23,730 nt of DNA from Discostella pseudostelligera (taxonomy: Eukaryota > Bacillariophyta > Thalassiosirophyceae > Thalassiosirales > Thalassiosiraceae), in NCBI GenBank assembly GCA_036940085.1, contig JALLBK010000608.1:1-23730 (forward strand). The letters are read 5' to 3'. The position numbers and the translations under genes are program-made. The notes below the pieces were generated by a model that did no database searches, was not told the DNA's origin, and saw only the letters and a list, made by a program, of their open reading frames with translations. Shown piece by piece: positions 1 to 9,433 of this stretch. How positions within the stretch are numbered: the first letter of the stretch is position 1; every line of letters starts with the position of its first letter.

Positions 1-1277
1 GCAAAGACTGGAATTTGACTTTACCAATGATGTCAATAACACCAAGCGGAGGTCCTTCCTCCGCCACACTCTCACTCTCACATCCACTGGATTTTCGATA
101 GCGGCGGCAATAGGAGCAGCATCACCACTCCCCGCCAATGCGGTCAAGGGTGCAGCCGAATACGATTTGGAATATTATCTCCGTGATATCTTCCTGGGCA
201 ACAAACCCGAGGGCAATGTACCAGCGTCGTCAACAACCTCAATACCACCACGTTTGCCACGTACGCTTCGGGGGGCATTCATATCGAATCTAATTGATTA
301 TGAACTATCATCTTGCATTCCACTTCAAGAATTATCCAAGCTTACAAGGATACCGATACCATCCTTATCACATGATGTACAAACTTTGCGAGATAAGGTA
401 CAATCAGCATTTCGAGTATCCCATCCATGGAACGAAGAATTAGTTAGAGATGAATATTTCTTTGATTTGACATGCTATGCCGTGTGGAAAATTGCCGCGG
501 CAGTTATACCGAATGATTATGCCAAGAGGGATTTATTTGCTAGAAATGTTGGTAGGAGTGTAGTAGATGCCATTATTTCGCAAAGCGGTGGAAGGAGTAG
601 TAGTGGCATTGGTGATGGAAATAATGTATTGTCGGACAAGTCCGTGGAGGCATTGCGGAGTAGTAGCAGTAGTGGTAGAGCGACGACGAGCGCATCCAGT
701 TGCAGTCTCACGCACACAGTACCAATCATCCTCGAGATACTGAATCTATTCCAATCGTCGGGATATTGCTCCGGATATCGAATTGGTGACGATGACAAAA
801 GCAGCATCAACTACTACGACTCTCGTCGGTCTACAGGCTCATCATCCTCCACTACCAAGGTCGTCATATTCGACAATTTAGATGACGAGGAAATATCTAC
901 TCAAGGTGGGTCGGTGAATTGTCTCGTGAGTATATATGATCCAGCAACACTTGGATCGGCGTTGCAAATTACCGGCGAAGGATCGAGATTTGTACCCGAC
1001 TTTGTGGGTACCACCTTAGCGGCATTGTGGGAGCGGATGTTGAATGGAGATTCCGAAGGTGGCGGCGGTGTGGTGATAAATTTTGAAAGCTACTTTGTTG
1101 ATCCGATTTATCGGCCCAATCCAAAGGTGAGAGGTGTAATGATGTCAAGGATTGTTTGTATTTGAGTGCACCGTTCATCGTTCTTACCGCAATTCAATAT
1201 CCAATGATATTTATTGATACAAACAGGACTTCTTCCCGAATGAGAGATTGTATCAGTTTACAATCGCGAGGAAGTAG
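1..1277 (+). CDS. Thylakoid-lumen protein with Tat-type signal, function unknown (5' partial)
   Basis: The reading frame is open from base 2, so the start lies outside the window. Exon 1 ends at 1126 (AAG|GTGAGA) and exon 2 runs 1227-1277 after ACAAACAG. This is a phase-0 intron of 100 nt, and the protein ends FTIARK. The visible N-terminus has a twin-arginine motif KRRSFLR (codons 44-64). A hydrophobic Ala-rich stretch follows, then a likely cleavage site PANA (131-142). This is the layout of a lumenal targeting domain that uses the Tat pathway, so the upstream missing part should hold the plastid presequence. The mature part (about 360 residues) starts AAEYDLEYYLRDIF and contains a Ser/Gly-rich low-complexity stretch encoded around 590-700. 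I do not recognise the family. The targeting call is inference from motif order, and the mature function is unknown. Confidence 0.75.
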
Positions 1278-1363
1278 GTGCAAGGAGATCTTGACCTAGT
1301 CGATACATTGCAGGATATATTGATAATGGGCGTGTTGATGGTTAAGGTAATAAGGCATTCCGT

Positions 1364-3338
1364 CTACACGAGTCTATCATTTACAAATTTCGTCGTGTAT
1401 GCATTGAATAGTACTTTCACAACATCTTCCCATACTGCCTTCCAGATGGATGGTTGTACATCTACAGTCTCCACCTTGAACAGTGGGCGCCTATGGTTGA
1501 TTCCAGAGCTAAAAGTCCAAATCATCAGCTGAAGCTGCTCGGCGATCTTACCATTGTCCCGATCACCAACCTCCGTCTGGGACAAGCCTTTGTAGATAGA
1601 GGAACATATCTCGCGCTGCGACAATAAATACTCGACAACCGACGAGCAGTGAAAATCAATTCCTACAATGGAAATATCCGAGAAGCTCAATTTGGGAAGT
1701 CCTCCAAGACGAACAATGTCAGGCGTGATGATTTGGAAACTTCTCTCTCGAGCCTTTTCGTGGACTATTCGTGGTACATCCCACCAATATATTGGTTGCA
1801 AGGTCGATGCCGAGGCTAAACTTTCGAGCAGCGTATCGGGTACATTCACAGAATTGAATCTCTTCAACCATCTCCTGGCATACGAATGAAGCATTTGCGT
1901 ATCACATTTCATACCACCATATTCGGCACGTAGGAGCATCGATCTAATGAATACATCACACGCGTTGACGCATAATGCTCGATCCGAAAGAAGTTTTGGT
2001 GTCGGCGTTGCCAATGAAAGATTAAGTTGTAAAGAATTGTCGTCTGGACTTCCTGAACAATCATGTTCTGAATGAAAATCTCGGAATGCACACGATGCGT
2101 TCTCAAATACAATCTGCATTACTCGAACGATCATTGACATGCATGGAGTGAATCCCTATGAAATCAAAATTCGACGAGTTGTTCGTATTAGATCCGTCGG
2201 GTGCGACAACAGTGAGGTATCATTTAATGCACATACCTTAGACTCCGCTACCATCAACCAAACCAGCAACCCAAAATCTGGATGCAGAGTGCAATCTTCT
2301 AACACTATGATGGGCAATCTGTTTGAGCAATATGGAATGACAGTTTAGCCCGGTTTAGTTAAGAGATAGCCAACTGCATATTCAAACAAAATAAAATAGT
2401 TCACTCACCTTCGAATGAAGTCACTCCACGATTTATCTGCCAATTCCATGGCAACTCGAACTGACGGAAGAGGAGCTCGCCGACGAATGGATTTTTGTAG
2501 ACATGATTTCAGTTGCGACACCTGCATAATCGATGAATTAATGAATGTTTGAAGTGCGCAGTGAGTTACGAACTAATAAATACCAAAGGAGGTGCACCCG
2601 CTTTCAACTGACCGATAGCCTCGAGTGTTTCTGCACAAGCCTCTCCGTTTTGTTCCCCTGGGACGATGGCAACGACGAACTAACTGTTAGCTCGTACTCT
2701 TTCATTCCTTTAACTTTAATGACGGTAGACCATTGAATTTCTTGAATTGTTGCGGTTGATCCCAAGCTTTCCCAATTCTGTTTTGAAGGTTGTTCGTTCA
2801 CTCTGTCGACTTCACCGGTATCATTTCCTTTCATCCCGGCAAATATGCCCCAATTGCTATTCTCGTCACCGTCGTCAGCACTCCATGTCACGAGCCCGTT
2901 CACATTGTGCAAATGAAATCGATGCCGTATTAAATTCTCCTTGTTACATGACTTGGAAAATAGAGTGGCCGACTGCTTCATCATATGCGAAAATGCGTTC
3001 GTTGCGATGGGAGGAGTGTCGGCCGATGGCGAATGGGAGCGTACGCGTTTCATACCACCAGTCGATTCGATCTCACATTTAGATAGGTGCGAGGAACTAT
3101 TCGTTAGGCACGATGTGACTCGCCGCTCATCATGATGAGAAAGGATGGTGCCGCCGCAACCGCCACCAGAATTAGCACCATCGTCATTGGACACGCCGAG
3201 GCATCGATCTAAATGATCGTTGACATCTGACCCCGAAACTCGTGCACCGCAGCCCGCCGGACAAGCGAATGTGGAGATAGACCGTTTCTTTTTGCTGCTA
3301 TTTCGCGCATTGTCCATGAGAATTTGGTGGGCGTTCAT
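1364..3338 (-). CDS. UBZ4-type zinc-finger protein, probable DNA-damage/ubiquitin link
   Basis: Spliced gene. Exons on the minus strand are 3338-2584 (containing a frame switch at 2714-2680), 2521-2409, 2318-2237 and 2155-1364. The clear introns are 62, 90 and 81 nt, with GT-AG ends and matching phases. I prefer the Met at 3338 because the next in-frame Met upstream (3428) is separated from it by a GGT-repeat-like low-complexity tract. Residues C26, C30, H42 and C46 (CPAGC...HLDRCL) form a UBZ4/Rad18-type ubiquitin-binding finger, as in RAD18, WRNIP1 and FAN1. A long polar linker follows. Then comes a helical module with LQKSIRRR and [11 protein letters not shown], which weakly resembles the C-terminal helical region of RarA/WRNIP1, but I see no AAA+ Walker motifs. 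The C-terminal 260 residues contain [14 protein letters not shown] and are unrecognised. Length is about 568 residues if the frame switch is bridged. The finger is a confident call; the function is inference. Confidence 0.72.
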
Positions 3339-3438
3339 TTCATTGTATTGGTGGTATGGTAGGTGGTAGGTGGTGGATAAGCATTGCCATTGTCTTGGTG
3401 CTGGTAGGTGGATGGTGGATGGTATCATAGGTCCGTGC

Positions 3439-3458
3439 TTTTGGCGCAGTTTGGCGCG
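3439..3458. promoter_or_regulatory. Two adjacent E2F-like sites
   Basis: TTTTGGCGC (3439-3447) and TTTGGCGCG (3450-3458) match the E2F/DP consensus TTTSSCGC. They lie about 100 nt upstream of the preferred start of the UBZ4 zinc-finger gene on the minus strand. Pairing of two sites in one promoter is more than expected by chance, but binding is inferred. Confidence 0.5.
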
Positions 3459-4091
3459 TTCTCTCAGAAAACAGAAAGGGATAAGGCAATAATTAATTTA
3501 AAATTAATATCTAAATTATTTATTGATTTGTATGATTTGTATTAATAATTTTGTAAGATACGATTTAACCACATGACACGTCCGGCGGGCCGACGCAGCA
3601 AGATATCATACAACCCCGCCCGCCGGCCCCGCAATGCACTATGGTACCATCTACTACCATGCAAGTCCGATAGGCTCATCTCTATCTCCACATGACATTC
3701 ACAGCCTTCCATCCATATGGAGACCTTCCGCCCTCGCGGCGTCGCGGCTATTGTTTCCTTGGCGTGCTTCTTTCACAGAAGAGCCATCATTCTTTGTGCT
3801 GACAGATGATGATAATGAAAAGAAGGTAGAACCTGCCTTCGATGTCGACGACAAGAACGACAAAGCGAGAACAAAGCCATTACTATGTTTGGCAGAAGGT
3901 GGATTTACTAGTAACCAAGCCATCTTCAGCACTCTCAGCATCAGAATATCAACCATCAACCAACTGTGTGTTGTATTCACCATCATGTCATATCGTCGTC
4001 GCATAAATTTCATTCTCTTCGGATGCAACAAGCATCAAGCATGAGACAATCACATCCACAGCCTCTCCATACCTACTCGAGCAGAAACAAG
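3459..4091. other. Divergent intergenic region, no supported gene
   Basis: This stretch separates the minus-strand UBZ4 gene from the plus-strand secreted-protein gene. The left part (about 3480-3570) is AT-rich. A GC-rich inverted repeat sits at 3582-3626. An open frame at 3634-4044 (+) would give 136 residues, but it has no recognisable domain, signal or clear start context, and an overlapping minus-strand frame is about as long, so I do not call it. The right part is probably the promoter and 5' leader of the gene starting at 4092. Confidence 0.5.
3582..3626. repeat. GC-rich inverted repeat, 9-bp arms
   Basis: CCGGCGGGC at 3582-3590 is the exact reverse complement of GCCCGCCGG at 3618-3626, with a 27-nt spacer. 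It stands out against AT-rich surroundings. It could form a hairpin or be a paired protein-binding site; I cannot tell which. Confidence 0.6.
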
Positions 4092-4648
4092 ATGAGAGTT
4101 CAACTATCCGCGGCACTTATAGCCTTGTCCTTGTGGCTCACTTTCGCTGGCACCGCGTTCGAGGCACAGCATGCTCATCAGTCGGGAGAATTGTCAGCAG
4201 CGGCAAGGGATGATATGTTGATGACGACGGAGCGACATGCGCAGGTGCAGGAGAACAAGGCAAAGGGACAAGGAGACAACGGAAATAATATCAAGCCTAC
4301 GAAGCAACCCGCAGTCAGCAATAAGAAGAAGACTTCTAAGCCTAGTATAGTACCACGAACAAGACCGGTAAGAAGGCAAAAAAGACGGCGAGGCCAAGCA
4401 CAGCTCCTTCTTTCACTTTCAACCCAAGCAACGTCCCTTGTCCCTTCATCTTCAGCCAACCTCCTATTATCAGCTCGTCGGCCCCTACCAACGGCGCTAC
4501 CCCTTTTCTTAACAGTGAATCATTTGTTCTCGGCGACATATTGTTCAAGTAAGGGGTTGAAGTTGCCCCAACGAGGAATATGATCATCTTGTTCCTCCTA
4601 TTCAGTCGTAAAAGTAGTACTATTGCTACACCACCTGTCCTCAAGTAA
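4092..4648 (+). CDS. Secreted lysine-rich protein, frame switch inside
   Basis: The chosen start (4092) opens with a typical signal peptide, MRVQLSAALIALSLWLTFAG, with likely cleavage near TAFEA. The next segment is polar and Lys-rich (NIKPTKQPAVSNKKKTSKPS). At about 4346-4358 the coding signal moves from frame 3 to frame 2. There it continues as Lys/Ser/Pro-rich sequence (TNKTGKKAKKTARPSTAP) and a Pro/Ser/Asn-rich tail. A 57-nt GT-AG intron (4549-4605, donor GTAAGG, acceptor TTCAG) joins ILF to NRKSSTIATPPVLK and a stop at 4648. Without a frame change the original frame ends at 4581 as basic low-complexity sequence. The mix of signal peptide, Lys clusters and Ser recalls diatom silaffin-like cell-wall proteins, but that is only a compositional hint. 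Spacing around the switch is too short for an ordinary intron, so an indel or lesion is possible. Confidence 0.5.
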
Positions 4649-4785
4649 CAATTCCGCTATCATCTACGACGAAGAAAGCTGTAAATGGATTCTGTCAGAG
4701 TTGGATCATCTTATCATCCTTCTTGGCATGCGGTTGTTGGGTGTAGTTAGCTCCTCGTTTGAATGAAATTAAATCGACCAACTTC

Positions 4786-7413
4786 TTACTTTTTGTCGGA
4801 ACTTAGTCTACTCTCATTGCATTCCTCGATATTTTCTGCTGCATCAGCCGACGAAGCTCGAACTGGGTTTCCTTTCTTTCGCTCGCGCTTCTTTTCCGAG
4901 TAACTGCAAGTACGACGCACTGCTTTCAAAGGCTTTGCAACATCTGATTTCGTCCGATCGTCATCGTGCGTCGCTTGATTTTCCCTCAAATCAACCAAAC
5001 AAACTGTTTTGACACCGGACGAATTTGATTCCGACTCACTGATGGCGTCAGATGCGCCAAACGCCTCAATTTTCCCTCCAGGGTGCACCACGACCTTGTG
5101 CACTCGATCTGATCGTTCTAGTGCCTCTGCAATTGCTTTGACACCAACAATACTCACATGATTTTCACGCAGATCAATCATTTTAAGCGCACTCCTCTCG
5201 GCCAAGACAGCTGCGAGAGCCAATGCACCATCGTCGCCAATATTATTTCGTCTGAATTGAAGCTCTTCTATCGTTACATTGTTGCGTAACATTGCAGCGA
5301 CAATATGGATCTCCTCATCACCCAAACTTGACTAGAGATAACGAATTCCAGAATGAGTTCATTTATCATCGGCAAAAAGGCTGACATCTTAGAAACTCAC
5401 CTCTGGGAGATTAATTCTTCCAGTCCCAACGCCACCGACCTCGTTTCTATCCTCTTCGCACCCAGCCTCACCCAAACTCGCCGATGCTTTTACGGCGCGA
5501 ATATATCTTAAAAGTATTCGGCGCTTTGAGTCTTCTTCTTTGAGTACGCCACCCTGCATGACTATCAACTCGCGGTTGATACGTGCCATGTCTTCTTCTC
5601 GTGCTTTCAAATCGGCACTGACCTTGTCTAATTGTTCCTCTCCACACAACAAAAAGCCATATATTTCGGCTATCCGCTTGATGAGCAGTTCCTGAGCATT
5701 TTGGCTTTTCAGTACCTTACGCAGAAAAATATTGCATCCTGATTCATCGATCCAAACTTTATCTCTGGGGCATTTACCTGTGATAACAATATGACCCATT
5801 GAAGGTTTACTGTCGACGAAAAATCTCGCATGGCCTCTGGAATAGATCTTGTCAAACCGTTCCTTAGACTGGATAGATTTTCTCTCTTCTCTGAGCGCAT
5901 TCTCTTCGTGCTCTTTCAGGGTTTGCTCCATGGATTTATTCCTTATTTGGATCTCATTCAAAAGCTGTTCGGTGTTTTGCAGTTTATCATTTGCATCTCT
6001 CACACCATCTTCTGCCTCGACCAGTTTCGTCTGAAGTGTTTCACACCGTTGGGTAGCGAGTTGCAATTGGGATTCCATTTTTTTGATGTCTTCTTGCTGC
6101 ACAGACCGTGCCTCTTCGTCAGTTTGAAGCTTATTGAGAAGAAAGGCTAGACGCCCGTCAAGTACATGCACTTTTTCCTTCGCTTCATTACATGATTCTT
6201 CTTCGCGTATTCTGGCTTTGGTCTGATCTTTCAATTTTTGACCAAGCTGTGAGTTCATTTTTTGCAAACCACGCAGCTGGTCCTCGACAAATATCCGTTT
6301 CGCCTCGGATTGTTCAATTATCTTCTTTTGATTATCATTCTCTTCGACAATCTTCATCAGCTGTTTTTTAAGAGTGAATAACTCGTGCTCCTTCTTTCTT
6401 AATGCCTCAGTTGACTTCTTCTTTCCAAGTTCCGCAAGCTTGAGCCGCTCAAGAAGTTGAAACACCTTTTCGGCCATTTCCCGTAATTGGTCTCCATTCT
6501 CACGAGCCTCGGCCTCTAACTTCAGTCGAGCTTGCTCGGCTTCTTGCACTTTCAAGCGAAGTTCTTTGTTTTCCGTCGATGTACCCTGGAAGTCAATAGC
6601 CATGCTGCGATTGGTATTATCTTGATTCAAGCGAGCATTGGCTTCCAGCTGCAAGGCCGTTTGCAATTCAGATGAATTTTGGCGCAAATCACGTATCTCT
6701 TGCTCCATTTCTTTTATGCGATCCTCTGATTGTCTACTTGCTTCTTCCTGTGACTGCAATTTACCCAAGAGCTGATATTGCTTCTCTTTCCGCAGCCTTA
6801 ATTGCTCTTCCACTGCTTCTAGCTCCACTGTTGATTTAATTCGTAACTCCGAATTCTTCTGCTTCAGCTGGTCCAACTCGGTTCGAAGCAAACGGATTTC
6901 ATCCGTCTTGAGTTGGATTTCGCGGTTGGCATTTGTGGTAGCCACCTCTGTCGCCCCCGATGCTTGAATGAGTGCATTGTATTTTGCGCTAAGACACTGC
7001 AGCTCATTTCTACACACTTCCAAGGCAGACGTCATCTTGGCAGATTTAGCCTCCTCCTGTTCGAACAAGCTAAATAGCTCTTTATTTTTGGTGGTCATCG
7101 TCCTGAGTTGAGATTCTACAATAGCATACTCTGATTTTGCCTCATCGAGCCGTCCTTCAGCCGATCTCACCCGCACCGAAAGGTTGCTGTTACTCTCCTT
7201 CAATGCGTTATTCGCTTCCTCAAGTAAATGCCGATCGTGTTGGATAGTCCCTAGATCCTCATCTGCTCGCTCTAGTGACGCGATCATATCATTATTTTGC
7301 AAGGATGGTATACGACGTTGTTCTTCCGTCATCCTTTCTCTCACATCAGCTTTCCACCCTGTAACCGTGGTCAAAACTCCTGATTGGATTCCTCTTTCGT
7401 TCGGATGACCCAT
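4786..7413 (-). CDS. Long coiled-coil protein with C-terminal leucine-rich repeats
   Basis: Two exons, 7413-5401 and 5331-4786, are joined in phase 0 across a 69-nt intron (donor GAG|GTGAGT, acceptor CTCTAG). From the ATG at 7413 the product is 852 residues. About residues 35-520 are nearly continuous heptad-type coiled coil, rich in Glu, Lys, Gln and Leu. A short globular patch follows near 525-570 (RGHARFFVDSKPS...HIVITG), then another helical stretch. Exon 2 opens with ribonuclease-inhibitor-type leucine-rich repeats (LQFRRNNIGDDGALALAAVL, then MIDLRENHVSIVGVKAIAEAL). The tail is basic and Ser-rich. The frame stays open about 130 nt upstream of the chosen ATG, encoding acidic sequence (DPLNDFDFDSPDANARHEE) but no Met, so the true N-terminus may lie in an extra upstream exon. 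A cytoskeletal or scaffold role fits the architecture; no specific family is recognised. Confidence 0.72.
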
Positions 7414-7677
7414 GTCCAATGAAATTGAATCATAGTCGAATACCTCTTCATGCCTCGCATTAGCGTCCGGTGAATCGAAATCGAAATCGTTCAGTGGGTC
7501 AAAATCTTGATTTTTAAACCAGCTCTTCTCGGATTCAATTTTATTGAGGGAACGACGTGAGATCGAAATTTAGCTTTGGCAGAGGCACTTGCTGGACCAG
7601 AATATGGGGCCTGACACAGTTCCAAACTGCGTGGCCTGAAATGTCACCAGAGTGTTCGATCAGTTATTCGGTTTACC
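7414..7677. promoter_or_regulatory. Short divergent promoter region between two coiled-coil genes
   Basis: Only 264 nt separate the start codons of the head-to-head genes. Part of it (about 7414-7545) is open in frame with the minus-strand gene and looks coding. That leaves little over 100 nt for a shared promoter unless transcripts overlap. No TATA box or E2F-like site is evident. Confidence 0.4.
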
Positions 7678-9327
7678 ATGGCAGATTCAGATGGGGCATT
7701 TGCGGGAGGTGACGACATAGTTGCTAGTCCAATTGAGCACGACGAATTATCCGCATCTCAGTTTGACATTACGCAGCTGTCATTGCCAGACTCATTCGAC
7801 GAATCATTCTGTCTTGACCTATACAATGACCTTCTACGCCAGAATCGTAAAGGACCTAAGGGCTCCCAAATCTGCACTCTCACTAAGATGCTAGATGACA
7901 CCGACAGAAATGAGTTGGTACCAAACATACGGCCATCAACCAAAATTCAAATAGAATCGACAACGAAGGGGCGGTATGACTCACGTCATATGATTTCATC
8001 AGAACACGGAAGCCAAGTTGACGCTCGACCATCACAGCCGCCACAACAAAGAATATCTCACAATTGTCCCATTGCAGATCAGAAAGAGCTTCAGCGCCAA
8101 ATTGACAACTATAAGCAAAAGATTCATCAAATGGGCATTGATCTAAAGCAAGCTCGAAATGAATGTGCTTTGCTCCTGTGCAGAACGGAAAATGCAGAGA
8201 AAGAACACAAAAGCAATGCATCAGCATGTAAGATTTCACAGCTGTTTGAAGATGAACGCCTACGCACCATAGCCGAGAGGGAGGAGATGCAATGTCAACA
8301 CGAATGGGATCTTTGTCGTATGCGCGAGGACTGCACTCTTGAAATAACATCATCCCGTACCCACCAAAATGAAGCATTCGCACGTGAATCAAAGTTGCTA
8401 TGTGATGCCCGCGACCAAGCTATTGATCAATCAAAGCAGTTGCAACAAGAGTTGAGTGAGATTCGACATGACCGGGAAGCGAAAGATGTCCAAAATAATG
8501 ATATCATCAAAGAACTTGAAAGACAACTTGCCGATGTTCGCAGCGACTTGAAAGTAAAGACATTTGAGCTGAGTGCGCTCTTAGCAAGTAACGACCGAAC
8601 AATGGCAGAGGCGACCAACTCGCAAACTGAGTGCAAGAAATGCAAGGAGGCTCTTGCGCTATTACAGAAAGAGTATTCAGATCTGCAGGTGCGAGCTATC
8701 AAGTTGGAAGAGGCCAATCGCCAGAAAGATAATGCGCTAGAGGTCTATCACCATGAAGATCTACTTGTCGACTGCGGTAATACGACCGATATCCCAAGCA
8801 ATGACTACGTCTGTGAGAGGATATCACTAGTAAAAAATTCCACTGCTCTCGCCAGAAAATGCCGAGAGCTGCAATCATTAATGGACAGGCAGAGTAAAGA
8901 ACTCAGTGTTGAGCGTGAGAAGAACGAGGCATTGTCAAGGAAACTAGAATCAAGCCAACAACTCTTCAAAGAGCTATCAGCCCAGAGCAACAAAAATGCA
9001 TCCGCTTACATTATTTCAACGGTACAGGCGCGAGACCGTGAGATATTGAAGTTGAACTCTAAAATTTCAGCGCTAGAAGGGAATTTAAAGACAGCTGCTC
9101 AAGATAGGGATGACTTGTCGTCGAAGCTATCGAAGGTACTCGAGAGAAGGGACCAGCTGGATGAGATGAAGGCGCTTGTGACAACAATGAGAAGCGGGAG
9201 CATGGCTTCCATGCGTCTTCAGCATGCTCCTGACAAGACGGAGAGCTACGACGCCCTTGACGATGAAGACGAAGATGATTTATTGGAACACACGGTCCAT
9301 CATAGTTTCATCAGACATGATAAATAA
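7678..9327 (+). CDS. Coiled-coil protein, function unknown
   Basis: Single uninterrupted frame of 549 residues, starting in good context (ACCATGG). The N-terminal 130 residues are acidic and polar with short hydrophobic clusters (LDLYNDLLRQNRKGPKG). From about residue 135 to 510 the sequence is predicted coiled coil with heptad Leu and many Glu/Lys/Arg/Gln residues (for example KELERQLADVRSDLK and RKCRELQSLMDRQSKELS). The C-terminus is a short acidic stretch (LDDEDEDDLLEHT) followed by His-rich residues. It lies head to head with another long coiled-coil gene, which may be coincidence or joint expression of two structural proteins, for example of centrosome or cytoskeleton. No enzymatic motif is present and I do not recognise the family. 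Confidence 0.75.
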   Translation: MADSDGAFAGGDDIVASPIEHDELSASQFDITQLSLPDSFDESFCLDLYNDLLRQNRKGPKGSQICTLTKMLDDTDRNELVPNIRPSTKIQIESTTKGRYDSRHMISSEHGSQVDARPSQPPQQRISHNCPIADQKELQRQIDNYKQKIHQMGIDLKQARNECALLLCRTENAEKEHKSNASACKISQLFEDERLRTIAEREEMQCQHEWDLCRMREDCTLEITSSRTHQNEAFARESKLLCDARDQAIDQSKQLQQELSEIRHDREAKDVQNNDIIKELERQLADVRSDLKVKTFELSALLASNDRTMAEATNSQTECKKCKEALALLQKEYSDLQVRAIKLEEANRQKDNALEVYHHEDLLVDCGNTTDIPSNDYVCERISLVKNSTALARKCRELQSLMDRQSKELSVEREKNEALSRKLESSQQLFKELSAQSNKNASAYIISTVQARDREILKLNSKISALEGNLKTAAQDRDDLSSKLSKVLERRDQLDEMKALVTTMRSGSMASMRLQHAPDKTESYDALDDEDEDDLLEHTVHHSFIRHDK

Positions 9328-9433
9328 ATGCGATAACAATGACTTGTATGGTACTCACCAGAATCACCCTCCGTTTCAGCCAAAGTGTTCATGGCAACCC
9401 AAGGCAGAAAGACTTCAGCTGCTGAATATCTTC

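Noticed and set aside
590..700. Ser-encoding AGT/AGC repeat tract as a microsatellite feature
   Set aside because: It is irregular and in frame, and is better described as a low-complexity stretch of the thylakoid-lumen protein.
3634..4044. 136-residue plus-strand open frame in the intergenic region
   Set aside because: No domain, signal or good start context. It overlaps an antisense frame of similar length and runs into the leader of the secreted-protein gene.
4786..5325. Leucine-rich-repeat protein as a separate gene
   Set aside because: A 69-nt intron in phase 0 joins it to the coiled-coil exon. Its apparent start is a TTG codon within the exon, not an ATG.
7883..8392. 169-residue minus-strand open frame
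   Set aside because: It is antisense to the long coiled-coil gene at 7678-9327, and its Cys/Phe-rich composition is typical of a shadow frame.
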